Source of the DNA: Microbacterium sp. PM5
Lineage (GTDB): Bacteria > Actinomycetota > Actinomycetes > Actinomycetales > Microbacteriaceae
Assembly (NCBI RefSeq): GCF_003293595.1
Contig: NZ_CP022162.1
Coordinates: forward strand, 1,619,183 to 1,683,182
Direction: 5' to 3'
DNA length: 64,000 nucleotides
The notes beneath the pieces were generated by a model. It searched no databases. It worked only from the letters and a program-made list of their open reading frames with translations, and was not told the DNA's origin. Numbering within the stretch: position 1 is the first letter of the stretch; each line of letters opens with the position of its first letter. Of the stretch, positions 55,387-63,192 are shown one piece after another. Both the position numbers and the translations under genes were made by a program.

Positions 55387-57159
55387 ATGTTCGACCGCGC
55401 CAGTACGTTCGGCGAGACGCTCGACAGCCCCGCCGGCCGGGCGGTGCTCGAGAAGCACTTGCCCGGCATCGCCGCCTCTCCCATGGCGCAGCAATTCCGC
55501 AGCGCCCGCCTCGGCCAGCTCGTCGCGCTCGTTCCGGAGTTGGAGGAGCCGGCCGCCCGCGACGCGCTCTGGGCTGCGCTCGCCCAGGTCGGTGACGGCA
55601 CCGCCCGCGCCCCCTACCCCACGGCGATCGCTCCCGACCCGGCTTACGAGGCCGACGAGGTCGCCCCCGCCTCGGCGACGTTCGCCCCCGCCCCGACGGC
55701 GCGGCAGTGGGACCCCCTCGAGGTGCGCCTCGTCGGCCCGTCGCACGGCAACCCCTTCGTCGACGTGGAACTGGACGCCCTGTTCACCCGACCGGACGGC
55801 AGCGTCGTGCGCGTCGGCGGGTTCTACGACGGCGACGGTGTGTACGTCGTCCGGGCTCTCGCGGATGCCGAGGGCACCTGGCGCTTCCGCACCCGCTCCA
55901 CGGCCCGGTCGCTCGACGGCATCGCCGGCACCGTGGACGTCGCTCCCGCTCCCGTCGACGCGCACGGCCCGGTGCGCGTCGACGGGTTCCACTTCCGCCA
56001 TGCGGACGGCACCCGCCATCGGCCGCTGGGAACGACCGCGTACGCGTGGACGCACCAGAGCGAGGCGCGTCAGCAGCAGACTCTCGCCACCCTCGCCGCG
56101 TCGCCGTTCACCAAGCTGCGGATGTGCGTGTTCCCCAAGTCGTACCTCTACAACGCGAACGAACCGATCGACTTCCCCTTCGTCGGCTCGCTGGAGACCG
56201 GTTTCGACCTCACCCGGTTCGACCCCGCGCACTTCCGCCGTCTCGAGCAGCGCATCCGCGATCTGGCGGAGCTCGGCATCCAAGCCGATCTCATCCTCTT
56301 CCACGCCTACGACCGGTGGGGCTTCTCGGACCTCGGCCCCGCGGTCGACGAACGCTACCTGCGTTACGTCGTGCGCCGCCTGTCCGGCTACGCGAACGTC
56401 TGGTGGTCGATGGCGAACGAGTACGACCTCATGTGGTCGAAGGATCTCGACGACTGGGAGCGCCTCGCGGCGATCGTCGGCGAGGAGGATCCGTTCGGAC
56501 ACCTCAACTCCATCCACAACTGTCGTCCGTTCTACGACTACGACCGCCCGTGGATCACGCACGTCTCGATCCAGCGAGTGGACGTCTACCGCACGGCCGA
56601 GAACACCGATCAGTGGCGGGAGCGCTGGGGCAAGCCGGTCGTCATCGACGAGTGCGCCTACGAGGGCGACATCGACCAGGGTTGGGGCAACATCACCGGC
56701 GAGGAGATGACCCGACGCTTCTGGGAGGGCGCCGTGCGCGGCGGCTACGTCGGACACGGCGAGACCTACTATCCGCCTGCTCTGGACGCCCCCGGGGATG
56801 CCGACGACGACGAGGTCCTGTGGTGGTCGAAGGGCGGCGCGCTGCACGGCACCTCGCCCGCCCGGATCGCCTTCCTCGAGCGGCTGCTCGCCGAGGCGCC
56901 CGACGGCGTCTGGGACCCGCTGCCCGGCGACTGGGACGTTCCGTGGGGCGGAACCGGCGACGTACGGGTGGCCTACTTCGGCTTCAACCGTCCGCGCTTT
57001 CGCAACGTCCTCCTGGGCGACGGCCGCTGGCGCGTCGAGGTGATCGACACGTGGAACATGACCGTCGAAGAGGTGTCCGGAACGCACACGGGGCAGGTGC
57101 GCGTCGATCTTCCGGGCCGCCAGTACATGGCCGTGCGTCTGACGAGGGTCGCGGCATGA
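55387..57159 (+). CDS. DUF5060/DUF4038-like/DUF5605 glycoside hydrolase of unknown specificity
   Basis: A 590-residue protein. Residues 1-95 are a helical lead. About 105-195 is a DUF5060-type beta domain (DVELDALFTRPDGSVVRVGGFYDGDGVYVVRA). From about 200 a clan GH-A-like barrel follows: PLGTTAYAWTHQ, candidate acid/base Glu345 in WSMANEYDLMWS, and candidate nucleophile Glu422 in VVIDECAYEGD. A DUF5605-like beta tail ends the chain. DUF4038 relatives include GH140 apiosidases, which matters because an apparent apionate operon lies 2.2 kb downstream; apiosidase activity is only a hypothesis. GAGGAG precedes ATG 55387. The stop overlaps the next gene. Confidence 0.78.
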   Translation: MFDRASTFGETLDSPAGRAVLEKHLPGIAASPMAQQFRSARLGQLVALVPELEEPAARDALWAALAQVGDGTARAPYPTAIAPDPAYEADEVAPASATFAPAPTARQWDPLEVRLVGPSHGNPFVDVELDALFTRPDGSVVRVGGFYDGDGVYVVRALADAEGTWRFRTRSTARSLDGIAGTVDVAPAPVDAHGPVRVDGFHFRHADGTRHRPLGTTAYAWTHQSEARQQQTLATLAASPFTKLRMCVFPKSYLYNANEPIDFPFVGSLETGFDLTRFDPAHFRRLEQRIRDLAELGIQADLILFHAYDRWGFSDLGPAVDERYLRYVVRRLSGYANVWWSMANEYDLMWSKDLDDWERLAAIVGEEDPFGHLNSIHNCRPFYDYDRPWITHVSIQRVDVYRTAENTDQWRERWGKPVVIDECAYEGDIDQGWGNITGEEMTRRFWEGAVRGGYVGHGETYYPPALDAPGDADDDEVLWWSKGGALHGTSPARIAFLERLLAEAPDGVWDPLPGDWDVPWGGTGDVRVAYFGFNRPRFRNVLLGDGRWRVEVIDTWNMTVEEVSGTHTGQVRVDLPGRQYMAVRLTRVAA

Positions 57160-58526
57160 GCGCACCGCGCTGGATCGTCAGCACCGCGGATGCCGTGTGG
57201 CAGACGCGGGAGGCGGCGGCGCTGACGGGCCCGTCGGCCATGCCTGACGTGGTCGTCGCCGTGGACGATCCGCAGCAGGAGATCGAGGGCTTCGGCGCCT
57301 GCTTCAACGAGCTGGGCTGGCAGGCTCTCGACCTGCTCACCGAGACCGAACGCACCGGCATCCTCCGCGAGCTGTTCGCCCCCGGCGTGGGCGCCTCGTT
57401 CGGCATCTGCCGCATGCCGATCGGCGCGAACGACTTCTCCCGCGACTGGTACTCCTACGACGAGACCCCGGGCGACCTGGGTCTCGCCCACTTCGATCTG
57501 TCGCACGACGACGACACCCTCGTGCCGTTCATCCGCGCCGCGCGCACGCATCGCCCCGACCTCGTCCTGTGGGCCTCTCCGTGGAGTCCGCCCACGTGGA
57601 TGAAGCGCAACGGGCACTACGCCGGGGCCCTTCCGCACCCCTTCTTCGGCGACGTCGACAACGGGCTGCGACCCGACCAGGTCGGCGCCGAGGGCACGGA
57701 CATGTTCCGCGTCGACGAGGAGCACCTCGCGGCCTACGCGGCATACTTCGGCAGGTTCGTCGACGGCTACGCCGAGCGCGGCATCCGGGTGTCGATGGTC
57801 ATGCCGCAGAACGAGTTCAACTCGGCACAGGTCTTTCCGAGCTGCACGTGGACGCCGTCAGGGCTGTCGGCGTTCCTGCGTCACCTCGGCCCAGAGATGG
57901 CCGCGCGCGGCGTCGAGGTCTTCCTGGGAACGCTCGAGCGCGCGGACGACCGACTCATCGAGGGCGTCCTCGCCGACCCGGAGGCCGCCGCCGTCGTGTC
58001 CGGTGTCGGCCTGCAGTGGGCGGGCAAAGGGGCGGTCGCCGCCGTGCACCGCCTGCACCCGGAGCTGCGGATCTATCAGAGCGAGCAGGAGTGCGGCGAC
58101 GGACGCAACGACTGGCGTCACGCGCGCTACGCGTGGCGGCTCATGAAGCACTTCCTCGGCAACGGCACCAACGCCTACCAGTACTGGAACATCGCCCTGC
58201 AGGAGGGCGGCCGCAGTCGCTGGGGCTGGACGCAGAACTCGCTCGTCGTGGTCGATCCCGACACCCGCACCTTCCGCTACACGCCCGACTACCTGGTGCT
58301 CAAGCACGTCAGCGCCTTCGTCGCCCCCGGCGCCCGTGTGCTGCCGACCTGGTGCGTCGCCGGTCACGACAATCAGCTGGTGTTCCGAAACCCCGACGGC
58401 TCGCTCGTCGTCGTGCTGCACAACGAGCTCGACGAGGTCATGCCGATCAGCCTGCTGCTCGGTGCTGAGGTGCTGTCGCTGGAGCTTCCGGCGGCGTCGT
58501 TCAGCACCGTCGTCATCGCGCCCTGA
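57156..58526 (+). CDS. intracellular GH30 glycosidase
   Basis: A 456-residue GH30 enzyme without signal peptide or carbohydrate-binding modules. It has IEGFGACFNELGW at the start of the barrel, RMPIGANDFSRDWYSYDE, WASPWSPPTWMKRNGHYAGA, acid/base Glu220 in MPQNEFNSAQ, and a nucleophile in YQSEQECGDG, most likely Glu310. A GH30 beta domain of about 70 residues closes it. This is the glucosylceramidase/beta-glucosidase side of GH30, unlike the galactanase at 5-9 kb. ATG 57156 overlaps the upstream stop. Its 3' end overlaps the convergent gntR gene by 14 bases, closing the operon. Confidence 0.9.
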   Translation: MSAPRWIVSTADAVWQTREAAALTGPSAMPDVVVAVDDPQQEIEGFGACFNELGWQALDLLTETERTGILRELFAPGVGASFGICRMPIGANDFSRDWYSYDETPGDLGLAHFDLSHDDDTLVPFIRAARTHRPDLVLWASPWSPPTWMKRNGHYAGALPHPFFGDVDNGLRPDQVGAEGTDMFRVDEEHLAAYAAYFGRFVDGYAERGIRVSMVMPQNEFNSAQVFPSCTWTPSGLSAFLRHLGPEMAARGVEVFLGTLERADDRLIEGVLADPEAAAVVSGVGLQWAGKGAVAAVHRLHPELRIYQSEQECGDGRNDWRHARYAWRLMKHFLGNGTNAYQYWNIALQEGGRSRWGWTQNSLVVVDPDTRTFRYTPDYLVLKHVSAFVAPGARVLPTWCVAGHDNQLVFRNPDGSLVVVLHNELDEVMPISLLLGAEVLSLELPAASFSTVVIAP

Positions 58527-59262
58527 GGCGACCGGAGTCCTCCGACAGCCGGCGCGACGCCGTGGCCATGTGCGCCGCCATCGCCGAGGCGGCGAGGTCG
58601 GCGTCACCGGCGTCGACGGCGGCACGCACCGCCGCATGCTCCTCGATCGCGAGTTCCGCCGCGGCGGCATCGTGCACCGCACGATCCGCGTAGACCTGCA
58701 GCAGCGAGCGGACGACGTGCAGCAGATCGACGAGCGTGTCGTTGCCGGCGGCCGCGGCGAGCGTCTCGTGGAACTCGGCATCAGCCCGGGCGAAGGCCGT
58801 CAGCTCGGCGGTGGTCTCGCGCATGCGAGCGACGGATGCCGCGAGCGCCGCGCGCTGGTCGGCACTCGCGCGACCGGCGGCCAGGCGCGCGACATAGATC
58901 TCGAGCCCCGAGCGCAGCTCGAGCATCTCATCGGTGTTCTTCTGCCCGATCAGCAGTCCCCACCGGAGCGTCTGCGGCAGCAGGTCGCTCGCGGTGCCGC
59001 GAAGGTACGTGCCGGAGCCGGCGCGCACGTCCACGATGCCGAGGATCTCGAGCGCGGCGAGCGCTTCGCGAACCGCGGAGCGCCCGACATTCAGCGTCGT
59101 CGCCAGCTGACGCTCCGGAGGAAGCCGTGTGCCGGGCTCGAGCGAGCCGCCGGTGAAGAGATCCATCAGACGACGGGCGACCTGCGACACCGGCGAGCCG
59201 GTGGGCAGCACCTCCAACGCCGCCGCGATCTCGGCGGAGCGGTCGTCGGGGTAAGCGGGCAC
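58513..59262 (-). CDS. GntR/FadR-family regulator of the sugar-acid operon
   Basis: A 249-residue FCD-type GntR regulator. The winged HTH is at about residues 30-85 (QVARRLMDLFTGGSLEPGTRLPPERQLA, GRSAVREALAALEILGIV, GSGTYLRG), followed by an all-helical FCD ligand domain with DAEFHETLAAAAGN and EEHAAVRAAVDAGD metal/ligand residues. GTG 59262 is supported by TATGTT exactly 6 bases upstream (leaderless). FCD regulators usually sense small organic or sugar acids, which suits an apionate-type inducer. It is divergent from the kinase-isomerase operon with tandem operators between. Confidence 0.9.
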   Translation of the reverse strand: MPAYPDDRSAEIAAALEVLPTGSPVSQVARRLMDLFTGGSLEPGTRLPPERQLATTLNVGRSAVREALAALEILGIVDVRAGSGTYLRGTASDLLPQTLRWGLLIGQKNTDEMLELRSGLEIYVARLAAGRASADQRAALAASVARMRETTAELTAFARADAEFHETLAAAAGNDTLVDLLHVVRSLLQVYADRAVHDAAAAELAIEEHAAVRAAVDAGDADLAASAMAAHMATASRRLSEDSGRLRAR

Positions 59263-59300
59263 GGGTCCAACATACGGCAGCACCGCCGTCCCCTCCCACG

Positions 59301-59345
59301 ATTGGTCAACCGGTTCTTGCAATTGGTCAACCGGTTTGTCAGAAT
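59301..59345. promoter_or_regulatory. tandem GntR operators and promoter of the kinase-isomerase operon
   Basis: ATTGGTCAACCGGTT occurs twice as an exact direct repeat, at 59301-59315 and 59322-59336, with a 21-bp period (two helical turns). Each holds the FadR-like TGGT-(N)-ACC half-site pair and an AACCGGTT palindrome. A plus-strand promoter can be drawn as TTGCAA (59317-59322), 17 bases, CAGAAT (59340-59345), so copy 2 fills its spacer. The minus-strand gntR -10 TATGTT (59274-59269) lies 27 bases further left. Confidence 0.7.
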
Positions 59346-59397
59346 GTCCGAGTGCCGGTGCGCTCTCTCCGGCTCTGATCTTCAGGAGAACCCCGCG

Positions 59398-61167
59398 ATG
59401 ACGCGCCTCTGGAACGACCCGGCAGACTTCGCCGAGGAGATGATCGACGGCTTCGTGGCCGCCCATGCCGCCTACGTGCAACGCGTGGCCGGGGGCGTCG
59501 TCCGCCGGGAGGGCGCGCGACCGGGTCAGGTCGCCGTCGTCATCGGCGGCGGCTCGGGCCACTACCCCGCCTTCGGCGGCCTCGTCGGTCGGGGGCTCGC
59601 CCACGGTGCGGCGATGGGCAACCTCTTCGCCTCGCCGTCGACGCAGCAGGTGCACGCCGTGGCGAGCGCCGCACACCGCGGCGGCGGGGTGTTCTTCTCG
59701 TACGGCAACTACGCGGGCGACGTCCTGAACTTCGACGCGGCCCAGGAGCGCCTGCGGGCGGACGGCATCGCCTGCGCGACCGTGACCGTCACCGACGACA
59801 TCTCGAGCGCCGGGCCCGACGAGCGTCACCGCCGTCGCGGGATCGCGGGCGATCTGACCGTCTTCCGCATCGCCGGGGCCGCCGCCGAGGCCGGCTACGA
59901 CCTCGACGGCGTGACCCGGATCGCCACGCACGCGAACGAGCGCACCCGCTCCTTCGGCGTCGCGTTCTCGGGCTGCACGCTCCCCGGCGCCCCGGCACCC
60001 CTGTTCTCGGTGCCGATCGGTCGCATGGCGGTGGGACTCGGCATCCACGGCGAGCCCGGCATCGGCGAGACCGACGTGCCGACCGCCGACGAGCTGGCCG
60101 ACCTCCTCGTGGATCACCTGCTGGCCGAGGTGCCCGATGGCGTCGAGGTGAGCGGATGCCGGGTCGTTCCCATCCTCAACGGACTCGGCTCGCTCGCCGC
60201 GGAGGAGCTCTTCGTGCTCTACCGCCGCGTCGCCGCGCGGCTCACCGAGGCCGGCGCGGTCATCGTCGATCCGCACGTGGGCGACTACTGCACGAGCTTC
60301 GACATGGCGGGAACCTCGCTGACGCTGTTCTGGCTCGATGACGAGCTGGCGACGCTCTGGGACACCCCCGTCGACACGCCCGCCTACCGCCGTGCACCGC
60401 AGGAGGTCGACCGGGCCCGCGTCGGCGGAGGCCGCCCCGCCACCGACGAGGCGCTCGACGCATCGACGCCCCCAACGCCCGCCGCGCCCGTGACCTCCGG
60501 CGACGACCAGTCGCGCCGCTGCGCGACCACGGTGCTGCATCTTCTCGACACCTCCGCGACCACCATCGACAGGAACGCCGACGAGCTCGGGCGCATGGAC
60601 GCCGTCGCCGGCGACGGGGACCACGGCATCGGCATGCAGCGCGGGGCACGCGCTGCCCGCGCGGCCGCCGCGGAGGCGGTCGCGGCCGGCGCCGGAGCCG
60701 AGAGCGTCCTGCGCCGCGCCGCCGACGCATGGTCGGATCGGGCCGGCGGAACCTCGGGGGCGCTGTGGGGTCTGATCCTCACCGCGATCGCCGCGCACCT
60801 GGGCGATGCGGGCACCCCCGCGCCCGCTCAGGTCGCGGCGGGCGTCGCGGACGCGGCCCGCACCGTGCAGGCTCACGGGGGCGCCGCCGTCGGCGACAAG
60901 ACCCTCGTCGACGCCCTCGTGCCCTTCAGCGACGCGCTCTCCCGAGCGGTCGCGGCGGGCACCCCTCTGGCCGAAGCCTGGACCGCGGCGGCATCCGCCG
61001 CGCGAACGGCGGCGGCCTCCACCGCCGACCTGCTCCCCCGGCGCGGGCGCGCCCGCACGCACGGGACCGCCAGCGTCGGCACCCCCGACCCCGGCGCGCA
61101 CTCGCTCGCTCTCATCGCCGACGCCACCGCCGGCGCACTCGCCGACTCCGAGAGGACTCACGCATGA
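59398..61167 (+). CDS. DhaK-DhaL fused kinase, probable L-erythrulose kinase (LerK type)
   Basis: A 589-residue ATP-dependent ketose kinase. The DhaK domain (1-330) has [14 protein letters not shown], the [11 protein letters not shown] strand, and the substrate-binding His217 in GLGIHGEPG. After a linker, DhaL (about 375-580) has [13 protein letters not shown] with Mg-binding Asp406 and Asp408, and GDKTLVDAL. Members phosphorylate dihydroxyacetone, glyceraldehyde or erythrulose. Next to RpiB-type and TIM-like isomerases the established parallel is LerK of the erythritol/apionate pathways, giving L-erythrulose 1-phosphate. AGGAG lies upstream of ATG 59398. It is the first gene of the operon; dihydroxyacetone kinase remains possible. 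Confidence 0.82.
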   Translation: MTRLWNDPADFAEEMIDGFVAAHAAYVQRVAGGVVRREGARPGQVAVVIGGGSGHYPAFGGLVGRGLAHGAAMGNLFASPSTQQVHAVASAAHRGGGVFFSYGNYAGDVLNFDAAQERLRADGIACATVTVTDDISSAGPDERHRRRGIAGDLTVFRIAGAAAEAGYDLDGVTRIATHANERTRSFGVAFSGCTLPGAPAPLFSVPIGRMAVGLGIHGEPGIGETDVPTADELADLLVDHLLAEVPDGVEVSGCRVVPILNGLGSLAAEELFVLYRRVAARLTEAGAVIVDPHVGDYCTSFDMAGTSLTLFWLDDELATLWDTPVDTPAYRRAPQEVDRARVGGGRPATDEALDASTPPTPAAPVTSGDDQSRRCATTVLHLLDTSATTIDRNADELGRMDAVAGDGDHGIGMQRGARAARAAAAEAVAAGAGAESVLRRAADAWSDRAGGTSGALWGLILTAIAAHLGDAGTPAPAQVAAGVADAARTVQAHGGAAVGDKTLVDALVPFSDALSRAVAAGTPLAEAWTAAASAARTAAASTADLLPRRGRARTHGTASVGTPDPGAHSLALIADATAGALADSERTHA

Positions 61168-61634
61168 CCACGCCCCTCCGCCTCGTGATCGGCAGTGACG
61201 ACGCCGGATTCGACTACAAGGAGATCCTGAAGCAGGATCTGCTCGCCCACCCCGGCGTCATCGACGTCGTCGACGTGGGAGTCGATGCCGACGGGCACAC
61301 CGCGTACCCCCGCGTGGCCATCGAAGCCGCCGAGCGTGTGGCGCGGGGCGAGGCCGATCGGGCCCTGCTCATCTGCGGCACGGGGCTCGGCGTCGCGATC
61401 GCGGCCAACAAGGTTCCCGGCATCCGGGCCGTCACCGCCCATGACTCGTTCTCCGTCGAGCGCGGCGTGCTTTCGAACAACGCCCAGGTGCTCACGATGG
61501 GCCAGCGCGTCGTGGGAGTGGAGCTGGCGCGCCGACTCGTCCGGGAGTGGCTCACCTACCGTTTCGACGACGCGTCCGCATCGGCGGAGAAAGTCGCCGT
61601 CATCGCACAGTACGAGAGCACCGGTTCCTGCTGA
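61164..61634 (+). CDS. RpiB-family isomerase, probable D-erythrulose 4-phosphate isomerase (DerI/EryI type)
   Basis: A 156-residue LacAB/RpiB isomerase. [13 protein letters not shown] at the N-terminus (where RpiB has D-HAG), catalytic Cys71 in [15 protein letters not shown], His93 in AHDSF, and [15 protein letters not shown]. The SDDAGF and [10 protein letters not shown] runs resemble EryI/DerI more than ribose-phosphate isomerases. It would convert D-erythrulose 4-phosphate to D-erythrose 4-phosphate. ATG overlaps the kinase stop (ATGA) and its stop overlaps the next start (TGATG), so the operon is tightly coupled. A role on ribose or allose phosphates is the alternative. Confidence 0.82.
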   Translation: MTTPLRLVIGSDDAGFDYKEILKQDLLAHPGVIDVVDVGVDADGHTAYPRVAIEAAERVARGEADRALLICGTGLGVAIAANKVPGIRAVTAHDSFSVERGVLSNNAQVLTMGQRVVGVELARRLVREWLTYRFDDASASAEKVAVIAQYESTGSC

Positions 61635-62401
61635 TGGCGGCGCTCACCGTCGGAGTGAGCCTGAAGGCGTACTTCGGTCGCCAGCAGGCGCGCGAGTGGT
61701 TCGAGGAGGTCGCGTTCCGCGTCGGCACCCTGCCCGCCGTCCGCTCCGGAGCCGTGGAGGTGTTCATCGTGCCCACCTATCTCCAGATCGCGGATGCCGT
61801 GGCCACCTGCGCCCCCACGCGCATACGCGTCGGGGCCCAGGACGTCTCCGCCTTTCCCCCGGGCGCCTTCACCGGCGAGACCACCGCCTCCGAACTGTCC
61901 GCTTCCGGAGTCACGCTCGTCGAGATCGGGCACGCCGAGCGCCGGCGGCTGCGGGGCGAGACCGACGCGGACGTGGCGGCGAAAGCGTCCTCGGCACTCA
62001 GCGAGGGCCTCACTCCCCTTCTCTGCGTGGGTGAGACGAGCCGGCAAGACCCGGATGCCGCGGCATCCGCGACGCTCGCACAGCTGCGCACGGCCCTCGC
62101 CGATGCTCCGACGGCGCCCGTGATGGTCGCCTACGAGCCCGTTTGGGCGATCGGCGCTCCCGAGCCGGCACCGACCGATCACATCCGCGTCGTCACCCGC
62201 GCCCTGCGCGCTGCGCTCGACGCCGATCCCGCCCGCGGAGGCTCCCGTGTCATCTACGGCGGCTCCGCCGGTCCCGGCCTGCTCACGCGACTGGACGGCG
62301 ACGTCGACGGCGTGTTCCTCGGCCGCTTCGCGCACGACCCCGCGGCGCTCGCCGCCGTGGTCGACGAGGCGGCGGCCCTCACACGGACGTCGACACCGTG
62401 A
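61634..62401 (+). CDS. triosephosphate isomerase-like protein, probable L-erythrulose 1-phosphate isomerase (LerI/EryH type)
   Basis: A 255-residue TIM-fold isomerase. Catalytic Lys11 (VSLKAYFG), His100 (EIGHAERR) and Glu168 (VAYEPVWAIG) are all present, as is the phosphate loop IYGGSAGPG. However, the usual Asn two residues before Lys is Ser, and GHSERR reads GHAERR. This pattern is that of EryH-like paralogues, not housekeeping TpiA. Expected reaction: L-erythrulose 1-phosphate to D-erythrulose 4-phosphate, between the kinase and the RpiB-type enzyme. The start overlaps the upstream stop by one base and the stop overlaps the next GTG. Confidence 0.82.
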   Translation: MAALTVGVSLKAYFGRQQAREWFEEVAFRVGTLPAVRSGAVEVFIVPTYLQIADAVATCAPTRIRVGAQDVSAFPPGAFTGETTASELSASGVTLVEIGHAERRRLRGETDADVAAKASSALSEGLTPLLCVGETSRQDPDAAASATLAQLRTALADAPTAPVMVAYEPVWAIGAPEPAPTDHIRVVTRALRAALDADPARGGSRVIYGGSAGPGLLTRLDGDVDGVFLGRFAHDPAALAAVVDEAAALTRTSTP

Positions 62402-63192
62402 TCGGGCTCGGCACCTACGCGTTCTTCTGGCAGCACTCCGATCGCGCCCCGAAGCCACTCAGCCTCATCGACGCCTTCCACGCGACGCGCGCGCTCGATG
62501 TGGGACTGTTCCAGATCTGCGACTACGCGCCGTTGGAGGCCATGACGGATGCCGAGCTGCGCACCGCGGCCGGCGTCGCCCGCGAGCTGGGCCTGCGGAT
62601 CCAGCTCGGAACCAAGGGCATCTCCCCCGCACACCTCGAGCACTACCTCCGCCTCGCCGCGGTCTTCGACGCGGACCTCGTGCGCACCATGGTCGGCGCA
62701 CCCCACCCGCAGCCGTCGCCGTCCGAGGCTCGGGCGTGGCTGACGGCGACCGCGTCCTCGTACGAACAGGCGGGGGTCACGTTGGCGCTCGAGACGTACG
62801 AGCAGGTCGCGACCGACGATCTGGTGCGCCTCGTCGACGATGTCGGCAGCGCGCACCTCGGCATCTGCCTCGATCCCGCCAACGTGGTCGCCCGGCTCGA
62901 GGATCCCCGCGCCTGCGTGGAGGCCGCGGCATCCGCCACGCGCAATGTGCACGTCAAGGACTTCGCGTTCAGCCGGCGCGACGGATGGGTGGGCTTCACC
63001 TACGCCGGCGCCCCGATGGGGACAGGACTGCACGACTACGCGCACCTGCGCGCCACCGTCCGCCCGGTCGAGCGCGGCATCGACGAGATCGTCGAGCATT
63101 GGCTGCCGTGGCAGGGCGACGCCGAGACCACCATCCGCACCGAGCGGGACTGGACCCGCACCACCCTGGAATACCTGAGGAGAACCCCGTGA
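62398..63192 (+). CDS. sugar phosphate isomerase/epimerase-like TIM barrel, candidate 3-oxo-isoapionate decarboxylase (OiaC type)
   Basis: A 264-residue AP_endonuc_2 (xylose isomerase-like) barrel. Candidate metal residues lie in LALETYEQVATDDL (Glu), GICLDPANVV (Asp), VHVKDFAF (His/Lys/Asp) and a late WLPWQGDAETTI (Glu). Such proteins are isomerases, epimerases or dehydratases. In the published D-apionate pathway a member of this fold, OiaC, decarboxylates 3-oxo-isoapionate to L-erythrulose, exactly the substrate of the first gene here. GTG 62398 overlaps the upstream stop (GTGA). The assignment rests on the neighbours and is moderate. Confidence 0.7.
   Translation: MIGLGTYAFFWQHSDRAPKPLSLIDAFHATRALDVGLFQICDYAPLEAMTDAELRTAAGVARELGLRIQLGTKGISPAHLEHYLRLAAVFDADLVRTMVGAPHPQPSPSEARAWLTATASSYEQAGVTLALETYEQVATDDLVRLVDDVGSAHLGICLDPANVVARLEDPRACVEAAASATRNVHVKDFAFSRRDGWVGFTYAGAPMGTGLHDYAHLRATVRPVERGIDEIVEHWLPWQGDAETTIRTERDWTRTTLEYLRRTP

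Noticed and set aside
61634..62401. Housekeeping triosephosphate isomerase tpiA
   Set aside because: The Asn of the N-x-K motif and the Ser of GHSERR are replaced, and the gene lies in a catabolic operon rather than with gap-pgk.
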